Origin: Alphaproteobacteria bacterium | Lineage (GTDB): Bacteria > Pseudomonadota > Alphaproteobacteria > JAGOMX01 | Assembly (NCBI GenBank): GCA_017993335.1 | Contig: JAGOMX010000005.1 | Span: forward strand, 1 to 60,055 | DNA length: 60,055 bases | Direction of reading: 5' to 3' | Shown here: in pieces, positions 43,419 to 52,175 of the stretch | Position numbering within the stretch: the first letter of the stretch is position 1 | How the letters are laid out: each line of letters begins with the position of its first letter | Notes under the pieces: model-generated | What the model was told of the DNA's origin: nothing | Databases searched by the model: none | Seen by the model: the letters and a program-made list of their open reading frames with translations, nothing else | Program-made: the position numbers and the translations under genes

Positions 43419-43599
43419 GCGTGAAGGGGATAACTCATACAAGAGACGTTCGCAAAGTAACCATAAGATTTTATTGGTACCGGGTCTCATATAAACATAT
43501 ATTGATTTTGGTACTTGGTAGCAATAGCATGCCCCAATAACATGGGTTTTTGGCGCAAAACACACCACCAACAGGACTCTTCATGTGTAAGCGGTTAAA

Positions 43600-43660
43600 C
43601 AACCCCACCAGATAACAAATCAAAGTGGTAAACAAAAAAGCGGGGCCAAAAACCCCGCTT
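43600..43660. repeat. Direct repeat B, copy 2
   Basis: This copy of the degP 3' end and terminator retains the T-run after CCCCGC. It is 61 nt long and precedes the end of the hydroxy-acid dehydrogenase gene on the other strand. Confidence 0.8.
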
Positions 43661-43665
43661 TTTTT
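43638..43665. terminator. Bidirectional terminator
   Basis: AAGCGGGG-CCAAAAA-CCCCGCTT is followed by T5 on the plus strand and by a T-run on the minus strand, so it ends the lldD-like gene as well. Confidence 0.75.
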
Positions 43666-44956
43666 ATGGCAAATACTTTATTCTATCTCTATTAATTTCG
43701 CTTATGCTCTTACATCCGGATAAAATCATGAGGAGTTCAAATTCAGCTTTTAAATTTTGTATAAGCTCTTTTACGCCTGCTTCTCCCGCGATGGCCAAGG
43801 CAAAAAGATAAGGTCTGCCAATAAAGACAGCATGGGCTCCTAAGGCTAGGGCTTTAAAGATATCTGACCCTCCACGAATACCACTATCCATAAAAACGGG
43901 TATTTTTCCATTTACAGCCTCGATCACATCGGGCAAGGCATCCAGCGAAGGAATTGCGCTGCTTAATTGCCGCCCACCATGGTTGGAAACAACAAGCGCA
44001 TCCATGCCATACTTCACGGCCAACTTTGCATCTTCTGGGTTTAGAATGCCTTTTACAATGATAGGAAGCTTGGTTAATTTGCGCACAGATCTTATTTCTT
44101 CCCATGTCAGAGATCTCTCGGATGTCAGATGACTGACTAACATCAGGGCTTTCTGAGGCCTGAGGCTAAATAAATTAGAAAGAGTATTTCCGGGATAATG
44201 ACGTGCCATGCCAATTAAATATTTTATAAGCGTAAAGTTAATCTTTGGCGAGGGCATTTCTGCATCAGACTTCATATAAACATCCAGCATTTCCTTAAAA
44301 ACAGGATCACTGAAATATTGACCCATACCATGACTGTTTTCAAAAGGAGAATATCCTAATGTCAGGTCTTGCGTACGCCACCCGACGACAGGCGCATCAA
44401 TCGTAAAAACGAGTGCTGAACAACCGCATGCCTCTGCTCGACGAAGAAGACTTTCATTTAATCTTTCGGACTGCGTCCAAATATTTTGAAACCAACGAGT
44501 ACAATCCCCCATACCTGCCGCGACAACTTCCATAGGCGTCGAAGCATAGGAAGAAAAAACCATACCAATATTTTCGGAAGCAGCCGCCCTACCAACAGAA
44601 GCTTCACCAGGCTTGCCTCTTTCGCTGTGCAGAGCCAAAGGGCCTAACAAAAATGGATAATCATGTTTTTTGCCGAATATCTCAACGCTTGTAGATAAGT
44701 TATTGGTATTTTGTAAAACTCTTGGAATGATTACCCATTTTTTAAAGGCGTCTTTATTTCTTTGCGTTGTCGTTCCCCGACCAGATCCTGTGGCCACATA
44801 ACTGAAAGCGCCTTCCGTCATATACTTTTGGGCTTCCCCCTCCAGTTGATCTAAACGAACAGGTATTTTCGGTTTTTCCCCTGAAACCCCTTTTAGCATA
44901 ATTTCAAATTGTCTTTTTGAAACGTAAGCTACATCAGATCGAAAATCATCACTCAA
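43664..44956 (-). CDS. lldD: FMN-dependent L-lactate/2-hydroxy-acid dehydrogenase-like
   Basis: The 430-residue protein belongs to the FMN alpha-hydroxy-acid dehydrogenase family: KLPIIVKGILNPEDA, the active-site SNHGGRQL (His base and Arg), and GGSDIFKALALGAHAVFIGRP that binds FMN phosphate. These enzymes oxidise lactate, glycolate or similar acids; a respiratory lactate dehydrogenase or a lactate monooxygenase are both possible. The gene follows livK after a 58-nt gap holding a hairpin. The link to an amino-acid transport operon suggests branched-chain 2-hydroxy acids. Confidence 0.85.
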   Translation of the reverse strand: MSDDFRSDVAYVSKRQFEIMLKGVSGEKPKIPVRLDQLEGEAQKYMTEGAFSYVATGSGRGTTTQRNKDAFKKWVIIPRVLQNTNNLSTSVEIFGKKHDYPFLLGPLALHSERGKPGEASVGRAAASENIGMVFSSYASTPMEVVAAGMGDCTRWFQNIWTQSERLNESLLRRAEACGCSALVFTIDAPVVGWRTQDLTLGYSPFENSHGMGQYFSDPVFKEMLDVYMKSDAEMPSPKINFTLIKYLIGMARHYPGNTLSNLFSLRPQKALMLVSHLTSERSLTWEEIRSVRKLTKLPIIVKGILNPEDAKLAVKYGMDALVVSNHGGRQLSSAIPSLDALPDVIEAVNGKIPVFMDSGIRGGSDIFKALALGAHAVFIGRPYLFALAIAGEAGVKELIQNLKAEFELLMILSGCKSISEINRDRIKYLP

Positions 44957-44968
44957 TTTTTATTCCTT

Positions 44969-45001
44969 ACAGGTAGGCTTATATATCATAAGTCTACCTG
45001 T
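44969..45001 (-). other. Intercistronic hairpin between livK and lldD-like gene
   Basis: ACAGGTAG and CTTAT pair with ATAAG and CTACCTGT, with one mismatch. It lies between the stop of livK and AAGGA of the next gene, so it may be an attenuator or an mRNA-processing site. Confidence 0.5.
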
Positions 45002-45014
45002 ATTGTATTAAAAA

Positions 45015-46211
45015 TTATTTAAGGGTTTCCATTTTCCACTGGCCATCTTTGCCAACTGTATTGATGGCATAAAGAGTTTTTACATCTCCATTCTCATCAA
45101 AATCTACAGCCCCAGATGCGCCTACATACTGGATGTCTCCGCCCTTAGCGAGGATTTCTTTCGCTTTTTTAAATTCACCTGGATAGATTAATTCCCCAGG
45201 AGCATTCGCAATAGACCGAAGAGCCTCGGATATTTTCTTACGATCCGTTGAGCCCGCTTTCTCTATAGCTAAAGCCAACACAAACATGGCATCATAAGCG
45301 TTCGCAACAAAGTTTTCGCCAGAACTTAATTGCACGTCTTTAGCTGCAGCAAGCCATTTTACGTAGGCTTCTGAATCTTTATCGGAAGTTCCGGACACGA
45401 CAGATAATCCTGTTAATGCATCGGCTCCCAATTGCTTGGCAAGATCATCAGACCGCATCGCATCCCCTGCATAAAAAGCATTAAAGGCTTTTGTCTCTAA
45501 AGCATTACGCAAAATTACAATTCCTCCATTGCCTGGATACGCAAAAAGTGCCATGTTTTTTGTATCTTTGGCTAAAGTTGTAACTTCAGAACGATACGTT
45601 TGCTTACCTGGATCAAAGGCCTGCACGGCGGTAACTTTTCCACCTTTTTCCTTAAAGCTTTTTACAAAAACTTGTGAAATACCCGTGTTGTAATCGTCAT
45701 TGCTGTACATAACTGCAATTTCTTTTACGCCGTTCTTTATAGCCAGATCTGCAATGACTTGTCCTTGATAGGCATCTGATGCAACTGTACGAAAGACAAG
45801 GTCGGTACCTTTTTCCATAGACGTCATCATCGGGGATGTTGCAGAAAATGAAATCGATACAACACCTGCTGGTATCGTTACGGATTGCGCTTGCGCAATC
45901 GCAGCCCCCGAGCACCCTGGGCCAAAGACCGCAACAACTTGATTCACATCCACCATCTTTTTGGCAACGTCTACTGCTGCAACAGGATCACATGCAGAAT
46001 CACCCTTGATATATTCTAGCTTTTCGCCACTCGCAAAAAAGCCGCCTTGCTCGTTAACCTGTTTTAAAACCAGGTTTGCAGCCTTTTCGATCGGCGGCAT
46101 AAAACTCGCAATAGGCCCTGTTGTGTCTAAGGCGACGCCAACCTTTACGCCTGCATGAGAGGCTGTCGCCGCACATAAAAACGCAGATAGATACAGAAGT
46201 GACTTTTTCAT
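45015..46211 (-). CDS. livK: Branched-chain amino-acid ABC transporter, periplasmic binding protein
   Basis: The 398-residue protein has a signal peptide (LLYLSAFLCAATASHA) and the LivJ/LivK pattern: VGVALDTTGPIASF, AVFGPGCSGAAIAQA, and YSNDDYNTGISQVFVKSF. It binds leucine/isoleucine/valine or related amino acids for the ABC transporter. It is last of the transport genes in the leftward operon livG-F-H-M-K, an unusual end position for the binding protein. Confidence 0.92.
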   Translation of the reverse strand: MKKSLLYLSAFLCAATASHAGVKVGVALDTTGPIASFMPPIEKAANLVLKQVNEQGGFFASGEKLEYIKGDSACDPVAAVDVAKKMVDVNQVVAVFGPGCSGAAIAQAQSVTIPAGVVSISFSATSPMMTSMEKGTDLVFRTVASDAYQGQVIADLAIKNGVKEIAVMYSNDDYNTGISQVFVKSFKEKGGKVTAVQAFDPGKQTYRSEVTTLAKDTKNMALFAYPGNGGIVILRNALETKAFNAFYAGDAMRSDDLAKQLGADALTGLSVVSGTSDKDSEAYVKWLAAAKDVQLSSGENFVANAYDAMFVLALAIEKAGSTDRKKISEALRSIANAPGELIYPGEFKKAKEILAKGGDIQYVGASGAVDFDENGDVKTLYAINTVGKDGQWKMETLK

Positions 46212-46244
46212 TTTTTTTCCTTTTTTATTATTGCCACCATATGT

Positions 46245-47315
46245 TTATACTCTCTTTCCTGCCGCGGTGGATCTCGATTCAGGAAGCAAACCTTGTGGGT
46301 ATTTTTGAATAACGATTTGCAAAAATACACCAATAAACATCATACGTAAAAACGCAGCTCGACTACTTAATGTCGTCTCGCTAATTATATCTTGGATCGA
46401 CGTCAAAAAGCTAATACCGAACTGAATAAATAGCTCACTCGAGGACCACAGGGTCCACATTAAAAATGCACCCAAAATAGCGCCACGATTATTTCCGGAT
46501 CCACCTACAATTAACATAACCCAGACAAGAAATGTCATTTTCGCCGAATCAAATGTATTTACAGGATCAATTAAACGAATGTGTTGAGCAAGCAAGGCAC
46601 CGGCCAATCCCATTAAAAAAGCCCCAAAGATAAAGGCTTCAATTCGCCGGCGATGAACATTTTTTCCAGCCGCCATGGCGGCAATTTCATTCTCGCGTAT
46701 AGCCATCATCATTCTACCCCATGGGGATTTTCTGGCTTTTTCCATAATTGTATAAAGCACGAAAACACAAACCAGCACGGTAAGCGAAAACAGGGGCTGC
46801 CACCACCAATTCGGCAGTGATTCAAAAAAGGCTTTCCAAGATCCGGGCTCCATCAACCAACTCATGGGTACGCTGGAATAGAAACGCTCTTCGGAAAGAC
46901 TTTCCCATGCTCTTGGTATTTGCCCGATCCCCCTGGGTCCATTCGTTATGGCGGCTTCGTTATTTAAGATCAATTTTATCGTTTCCGCAATACCCACAGT
47001 CGCTATGGCTAAATAATCCGACCGAAGACGTATACAGATTACGCCAATGCACGCAGCCACCACACCCGATATCAGCATTGCACAAATTGCCCCGACAGCT
47101 AAAGGTAAACCAAAGCCACCATAGTGAAAGGGACTAGAGTCTGTCGTTAAAAATGCATAAGTATAAGCACCTATCGCCACAAAACCAGCCACACCCGCAT
47201 TAAATAATCCTGCAAAGCCCCACTGAATGTTTAAGCCAAGAACAATAATCGCGTAAATACCACCCATGGATAATAAAGATAGAATATATAAGGAATATCC
47301 CAGCACTGAATCCAT
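46245..47315 (-). CDS. livM: Branched-chain amino-acid ABC permease LivM
   Basis: The 356-residue membrane protein has about ten helices and the LivM EAA-like loop near WGRMMMAIRENEIAAMAAGKNV. It has the conserved SDYLAIATVGIAETIK and a final FLVWVMLIVGGSGNNRGAILG. It forms the channel with LivH. Its start overlaps the livH stop by 1 nt. Confidence 0.92.
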   Translation of the reverse strand: MDSVLGYSLYILSLLSMGGIYAIIVLGLNIQWGFAGLFNAGVAGFVAIGAYTYAFLTTDSSPFHYGGFGLPLAVGAICAMLISGVVAACIGVICIRLRSDYLAIATVGIAETIKLILNNEAAITNGPRGIGQIPRAWESLSEERFYSSVPMSWLMEPGSWKAFFESLPNWWWQPLFSLTVLVCVFVLYTIMEKARKSPWGRMMMAIRENEIAAMAAGKNVHRRRIEAFIFGAFLMGLAGALLAQHIRLIDPVNTFDSAKMTFLVWVMLIVGGSGNNRGAILGAFLMWTLWSSSELFIQFGISFLTSIQDIISETTLSSRAAFLRMMFIGVFLQIVIQKYPQGLLPESRSTAAGKRV

Positions 47316-48274
47316 TACAATGTCCTCCCCTTAAATAATCCGCTCGGTCTGATGATTAACATCAAGATCATAATAAAAAAGCTCACGGCTGATTTATACC
47401 CCGGGCTTAATAATGGCACATCCCCTACCCATGGGTAGGCAGCAAGTTCCTCGGTCAAACCGATTATTAATCCTCCCAAAACGGCACCGAACGGCCGACC
47501 TATCCCACCAAGAATGGCCGCGGCAAACATAGGCAGCAACATACGGAAACCAAAATTGGAATCCAAAAACTGCGTATCCATAGCAATAAATATACCTCCA
47601 GCAGCCCCACATATGCCGGTAACAATCCATGTCGTACGAATAACAGCCTCCACATCGACGCCCGATGACTTGGCAAGCTCAATACTGTCCGCCACCGCTC
47701 GCATAGCCTTTCCCATCCGGGTATGACTTAAGAAATAATGCAAACTCATCGCAAGAATAGCTGTGCCTGAAATAATCCATAAATGCTTATTGGGAACTAA
47801 GATCTGCATATGAATAGATCCTGTCATATCTTGAATCCAGGAATTTGGCGGCTCAATACCTATGATAAAAGGTATTTGGTCGGATCCCCATAATGTTTGA
47901 ACTGCACTACGAATAATAAGCATCATGCCAAAACTAGCTAAAACCAACATGATCCGAGAAGAGTCCCGAAAAGGTCGATAGGAGAATCGATCAACCCACA
48001 AAAAAACAATCACAATAATCAATACCGTAGGTATACCAGCTAAAATCGGATGAAGTGTATAACCAAACACCATGCCAAACAGCATACTTACAGACCAGTT
48101 CATATAACCGGATAACATCATGAGCTCGCCATGGGCAAAATTACCGAAACGTAAGATACTGAAAGTCAGCGTTATACCAATGGCTCCTAAGGCATAAATA
48201 CACCCCAACACCAAACCAGGTATAAAATAAAAATTCATAAATTCAAACGCGAAAGCTTCCCACACTAGGTTCAA
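47315..48274 (-). CDS. livH: Branched-chain amino-acid ABC permease LivH
   Basis: The 319-residue permease shows LivH hallmarks: YALGAIGITLTFSILRFGNFAHGELM, then RMGKAMRAVADSIELAKSSGVDVE (EAA loop) and AAILGGIGRPFGAVLGGLIIGL. It overlaps livF by 4 nt. It pairs with LivM in the inner membrane. Confidence 0.92.
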   Translation of the reverse strand: MNLVWEAFAFEFMNFYFIPGLVLGCIYALGAIGITLTFSILRFGNFAHGELMMLSGYMNWSVSMLFGMVFGYTLHPILAGIPTVLIIVIVFLWVDRFSYRPFRDSSRIMLVLASFGMMLIIRSAVQTLWGSDQIPFIIGIEPPNSWIQDMTGSIHMQILVPNKHLWIISGTAILAMSLHYFLSHTRMGKAMRAVADSIELAKSSGVDVEAVIRTTWIVTGICGAAGGIFIAMDTQFLDSNFGFRMLLPMFAAAILGGIGRPFGAVLGGLIIGLTEELAAYPWVGDVPLLSPGYKSAVSFFIMILMLIIRPSGLFKGRTL

Positions 48275-48990
48275 TCCCTCCCCCCCAAAAACATCCGAGC
48301 CACCTCTCGATCCGCCAGCAAATCCGCAGCAGTCCCATCGATTTTATTGCTACCCGTCACTAAAATATAACCTCGATCCGATACGCTCAGGGCTTGTTTT
48401 GCATTTTGCTCAACCATAAATATAGGAATGCCTGTTTTGTGGATTGTATGAACGGTTTCAAAAACGATGCTTCTGAATTTAGGAGAAAGCCCCGCTGTCG
48501 GCTCATCCAGTAACAATAACTTAGCTTCAATCATTAAAGCCTTAGCAATCGCAACCATTTGCTTCTGTCCACCGGAGAGAGTCCCTGCCTCTTGGTTTCT
48601 TTTTTCCTTTAAAACTGGGAACAATGTATACATCTCTTCTAATTTATCTTGAAGACCAGATTTACGAGTCCAGGCCCCAATTTCCAGGTTTTCTTGCACG
48701 GTCAAACTGACAAAAACATTATGTTTTTGCGGCACATACCCAATTCCATGATTAATAATTTCATTGGGTGGTAATCCTGTAATTTCTTTTCCATTAAAAA
48801 TGATTTGCCCTTTGCGTATATGCAAAAGACCCAATACAGCCTTTAATACCGTCGATTTCCCCGCACCATTCGGCCCTAAAATCGATACGATTTCATTTCC
48901 TTCAATTTTTAAATTGACCCCTTGCAGGATATCAACCTCACCATACCCGGCATAAAGATCAATGATTTGCAATACGCAATCGGATGTCAT
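48271..48990 (-). CDS. livF: Branched-chain amino-acid ABC ATPase LivF
   Basis: The 239-residue ATPase has Walker A GPNGAGKST near residue 38-46, LSGGQKQMVAIAKALM and LLLLDEPTAGLSP. The family-specific GIGYVPQKHNVFVSLTVQENLEIG fits LivF. It overlaps livG and livH by 4 nt. Confidence 0.93.
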   Translation of the reverse strand: MTSDCVLQIIDLYAGYGEVDILQGVNLKIEGNEIVSILGPNGAGKSTVLKAVLGLLHIRKGQIIFNGKEITGLPPNEIINHGIGYVPQKHNVFVSLTVQENLEIGAWTRKSGLQDKLEEMYTLFPVLKEKRNQEAGTLSGGQKQMVAIAKALMIEAKLLLLDEPTAGLSPKFRSIVFETVHTIHKTGIPIFMVEQNAKQALSVSDRGYILVTGSNKIDGTAADLLADREVARMFLGGRD

Positions 48991-49763
48991 TGAATAGCGC
49001 CGCCGCCAAAATATGCATCAATCACACGCTCATTTTTTCTTATGTCCGCCATAGATCCTTCCGTTAAAATTTTACCCTCGACCATAACAAGAATATGCTC
49101 ACAAAGTGTTTCAATTAAATCCATATTATGTTCAATAATACAGAACGTATAACCACGCTCCGTATTTAGCTTTTTTATTTTTTCCATTACACTAAGCGTC
49201 AAAGTGGGATTCACACCGGCAGTTGGTTCATCTAGCAAAACAAGCTTAGCATCGGTCATCATGGTGCGGCCAATTTCTAGTAATTTTTTCTGACCACCCG
49301 ATAAATTTCCTGCAAGCTCATGACGCAGATTCATTAAGCCTAAAAACTCTAGAGTCTCCTCTGCTCGATCCAGAATTTCACGCTCTCTTTTCAAGACTCG
49401 TGCCTTTTCCAACCAATTCATGAAAATATTTTCTCCAGGCTGCGCCAATCCCGCTACCATTAAATTTTCTAAGCTCGTTAATTTGGGAAACTCTTGACTC
49501 AGCTCAAAGGTTCGAACCAGCCCTCTTTTGTATAGCTGATAAGACGGCATGCCCGTTACGTGTTCACCCGCATAAGTAATTGTTCCAGAGCTAGGTTTGA
49601 TCGCTCCTGCGATCATATTGAAGACTGTACTTTTCCCAGAGCCATTCGGCCCAATAACACCTAAGATAGACCCCGCGTGAATAGAAAAGCTAACCCCGCG
49701 AACAGCCAATAGACCACCAAAGTTTTTTGTAAGATTTTTTACGGTTAGAACCTTTTCCCACAT
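48987..49763 (-). CDS. livG: Branched-chain amino-acid ABC ATPase LivG
   Basis: The 258-residue ATPase begins MWEKVLTVKNLTKNFGG. It has Walker A GPNGSGKST, the LivG-type RTFELSQEFPKLT, LSGGQKKLLEIGRTMM and LVLLDEPTAGVNP, with CIIEHNMDLI as H-loop. It opens the leftward operon. The 183 nt upstream hold no gene. Confidence 0.93.
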   Translation of the reverse strand: MWEKVLTVKNLTKNFGGLLAVRGVSFSIHAGSILGVIGPNGSGKSTVFNMIAGAIKPSSGTITYAGEHVTGMPSYQLYKRGLVRTFELSQEFPKLTSLENLMVAGLAQPGENIFMNWLEKARVLKREREILDRAEETLEFLGLMNLRHELAGNLSGGQKKLLEIGRTMMTDAKLVLLDEPTAGVNPTLTLSVMEKIKKLNTERGYTFCIIEHNMDLIETLCEHILVMVEGKILTEGSMADIRKNERVIDAYFGGGAIQ

Positions 49764-49908
49764 TAGTCAGCCCGACCGTTTCCTTTTATTTGAATGAATT
49801 CAAAATTTCAGAATGATTTATTTTTGTATAGAGATAAGATTATCATAGTTTTACTTGAATGCAAGAACACAAAATATAACGAAGAACTCGTTTGATAGGA
49901 TAGAAAGT

Positions 49909-49935
49909 GCAACCACCACCTGAAATGGTGGTTGC
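49909..49935 (-). terminator. Terminator hairpin after the repeat protein gene
   Basis: GCAACCACCA pairs with TGGTGGTTGC. On the plus strand ATTCTTTTTT follows; on the minus strand an A/T-rich tail follows, so it can act in both directions. Confidence 0.6.
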
Positions 49936-49946
49936 ATTCTTTTTTA

Positions 49947-50339
49947 TTATTTCTTCTTACGACCGAAGACTTTTTTAATGCTTTTTTCCGCATCCTTTAA
50001 CACAGGTTTTACCTGATGACGGACATCTTGCTCTGCTTTTTTTAAAGCCGGAGCTACATCTTCTTTGTAAGTTGTTTCCGCATCCTTCAACACAGGCTTT
50101 ACTTCATGACGGACATCTTGCTCGGCCCTTTTTAAAGCTGGAGCTACATCTTCTTTGTAAGTTGTTTCCAGATCCTCGATTACAGATTGGATTCTAGAAT
50201 CTGCACGATCAGGCCCTGCTTGAAGGGATACTCGTGGAGCACCCCCTATGGGATCATCAAGATTAGTGTCACTGGCATAGGCAGTAGAACCCACACCAAG
50301 AACACACAAGAGAGAAAAAGAAATATTTTTAATAGACAT
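49947..50339 (-). CDS. Exported protein with two 30-residue helical repeats
   Basis: The 130-residue protein has a signal peptide (ISFSLLCVLGVGSTAYA|SD). Residues 58-87 and 88-117 are nearly identical 30-residue repeats (ETTYKEDVAPALKxAEQD..., two differences). The repeats are charged and amphipathic, like lipid-binding or coiled-coil helices. The tail KKVFGRKKK is basic. No family is recognised. A strong hairpin ends the gene. Confidence 0.75.
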   Translation of the reverse strand: MSIKNISFSLLCVLGVGSTAYASDTNLDDPIGGAPRVSLQAGPDRADSRIQSVIEDLETTYKEDVAPALKRAEQDVRHEVKPVLKDAETTYKEDVAPALKKAEQDVRHQVKPVLKDAEKSIKKVFGRKKK

Positions 50340-50454
50340 ATATACACCTCATCATTTACTACAACTATTTGATTATAGGGATTGTCAAAATCAGTCAATA
50401 GAAATCCCTGATCTTGTTAAGCAGATCCTTGCCTGTAAAGAGCCTGCTCAAAAA

Positions 50455-51012
50455 TCAGCTGGCTATCGCCATTTCCTTAGCGTTTTCTATGCGTAAAACA
50501 CCCAAGGTATATTCTTCATCATCTTGGAAGGGGCTTTTTACGTTGGATTCTAGCATGAAAGGCCATTTGCCGAAATGTAAGGCGTCTAAATGTTCGCATT
50601 CTGGTATTAAGGTTACAATCATCTCAATAGGCAAAACTTCTTGGATATATTCCCATAGCCCTTGATAAAAATAATAGCACAATTCTTCATATGCCTCTGT
50701 TTCATCTTGTATCGGGTGATCAAAGGGGAGATAAAAGAATAATTTAGTTCCTTCCCAGGTCATATCATCGTGCAGCATGACTCCGGATTCGCTGAGGGAT
50801 TCATCCGATAACTTTGGGCCCAAGGTTGGCAATAAACGCATCCCCCCAATAACACCGAATTCATGATGAGAACAAACCAAATAGCGAGCATTCTGCGTAT
50901 CATACTTATCTAACGCAACCTCTCCCCAAATCAAAGACAGACGGGAAAAAAAGTCCTGCATCAGGCCGCGATATTCGCTTCTATTTTCGGGCGTCACAAA
51001 GTAAAAAGTCAT
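50455..51012 (-). CDS. LuxI-type autoinducer synthase homolog
   Basis: The 185-residue protein matches the LuxI/acyl-homoserine-lactone synthase fold. It keeps R24, W29, D35 and D38 (DKYD), R59 in GMRLLPT and E87 in TWEGTK, spaced much as in LuxI; the last conserved Arg is K90 here. The end LHFGKWPFM resembles the LuxI C-terminus. Family members make acyl-homoserine lactones from SAM and acyl-ACP. No LuxR gene is adjacent. It could also make another N-acylated signal. Confidence 0.72.
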   Translation of the reverse strand: MTFYFVTPENRSEYRGLMQDFFSRLSLIWGEVALDKYDTQNARYLVCSHHEFGVIGGMRLLPTLGPKLSDESLSESGVMLHDDMTWEGTKLFFYLPFDHPIQDETEAYEELCYYFYQGLWEYIQEVLPIEMIVTLIPECEHLDALHFGKWPFMLESNVKSPFQDDEEYTLGVLRIENAKEMAIAS

Positions 51013-51076
51013 TATTCTCTTTCTATTTTATGCCGCAAGCTAGCACAGCTTTTCAAAACTTGCCAATAAAAAACAA

Positions 51077-51090
51077 CCTTTTAAAAAAGG
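51077..51090. terminator. Bidirectional terminator
   Basis: CCTTTT-TT...AAAAGG hairpin flanked by T6 runs on both strands lies between dksA and the LuxI-type gene, ending dksA (minus). Confidence 0.5.
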
Positions 51091-51146
51091 ATTTTTTCAT
51101 CCCCAAAAGCCATGCTGACATGCAACAAAATATAGCTTTTTAGGGT

Positions 51147-51584
51147 CTACACCCGTACATCCACTTGCGTGCGCTCTTTACGCTCATGGCGTTCTTGAGC
51201 ATCGATACTTAATGTGGCGATAGGCCTTGCCTCTAAACGGGCAACACCGATAGGTTCGCCGGTTTCCTCACAATAACCGTACTCACCATCCATAATTCTT
51301 TGCAAGGCTTCATCTATTTTACTGATCAGTTTTCTTTCGCGATCTCGTGCCCTCAATTCAATCGCACGGTCTGTTTCCGTGGAAGCCCTATCGGCAATAT
51401 CTGGTTCTTCATGGGTTTCGGCTTGCATTGTATGTATGGTATCCGACGAACCTGACAGCAAGTCTGCCTTCCAATCCAAAAGTTTTTTCCGAAAGTAGGC
51501 CAGCATTTTTGGGCCCATATAGTCATTATCTTCCAAAGGAAAGTAATCCTGAGGCATCCTTAGTTCATCCATTAATTTAGCCAT
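51147..51584 (-). CDS. dksA: DksA/TraR-family RNA polymerase-binding protein
   Basis: The 145-residue protein has an N-terminal coiled coil and the family C-terminal motif YGYCEETGEPIGVARLEARP, then LSIDAQERHERKE. Only one of the four zinc-finger cysteines is left, as in many alphaproteobacterial DksA proteins. DksA tunes transcription with ppGpp. The start follows a strong GGGAGG site. Confidence 0.92.
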   Translation of the reverse strand: MAKLMDELRMPQDYFPLEDNDYMGPKMLAYFRKKLLDWKADLLSGSSDTIHTMQAETHEEPDIADRASTETDRAIELRARDRERKLISKIDEALQRIMDGEYGYCEETGEPIGVARLEARPIATLSIDAQERHERKERTQVDVRV

Positions 51585-51658
51585 GTAACCTCCCCTATTA
51601 TTTTTATTTCGATAACGGTCTCATGTAACGTTCGAAAAATATACCTCTTTTATAGGCT

Positions 51659-52063
51659 TTAAATCAAGCCTCGTTTTGCTAATTCAATATTTGCTCTTTG
51701 CTCAATTTCTTCGATAATTTGTTTTAATCCAGGATCCGTTATATTCGAATTTTGCAAAGAGACCTCTTTTCTTAAAACCATCAAATCCGTATCTGAAACG
51801 TCACCCATTAATAGTTTTAAGCGCACAGACTCTAAAGTATTCAGTATTTTTTCGCCACGTTCTTTAGCGATAACTTTCTCGCTTACTTCCTGCAAAAACA
51901 ACAGAGGATTGGTCGATTGCGTCTGTGTCACACCTGAAAGATTATCGACCTCTTCTAATTGCCCTAAAGCAGAAGAAAAAGAAAGCTGGCCTGCACTGCC
52001 GGATTTTGTAATCCGCCGCAAGGCACTCTTGGATAGGGATGAGACTGAATCTATTTTTGTCAT
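51659..52063 (-). CDS. fliX: FliX-like flagellar assembly regulator
   Basis: The 134-residue protein matches FliX (PF10768): a hydrophilic N-terminus, LLFLQEV, then ERGEKILNTLESVRLKLLMGDVS and the end IEEIEQRANIELAK. ATG 52063 with GGTGA before it is used; 52072 is also possible. In Caulobacter FliX links flagellar assembly to FlbD control of sigma-54 genes. Here it is divergent from flgI, which has a sigma-54 promoter. Confidence 0.85.
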   Translation of the reverse strand: MTKIDSVSSLSKSALRRITKSGSAGQLSFSSALGQLEEVDNLSGVTQTQSTNPLLFLQEVSEKVIAKERGEKILNTLESVRLKLLMGDVSDTDLMVLRKEVSLQNSNITDPGLKQIIEEIEQRANIELAKRGLI

Positions 52064-52129
52064 AATCACCATGATACCCCTGCCGATGAATCTTGGCTAG
52101 CCCCTAATATTTACCGCTTTAAAATCCAG

Positions 52130-52146
52130 TTGGCACGAATTTCGCA
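52130..52146 (+). promoter_or_regulatory. Sigma-54 promoter before flgI
   Basis: TTGGCACG-AATT-TCGCA matches the sigma-54 -24/-12 consensus with one mismatch (TCGC for TTGC), GG at 52132-52133 and GC at 52144-52145. It is 30 nt before ATG 52176. Confidence 0.7.
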
Positions 52147-52175
52147 TATGTATGAACAGACAAAGGAATCACACG

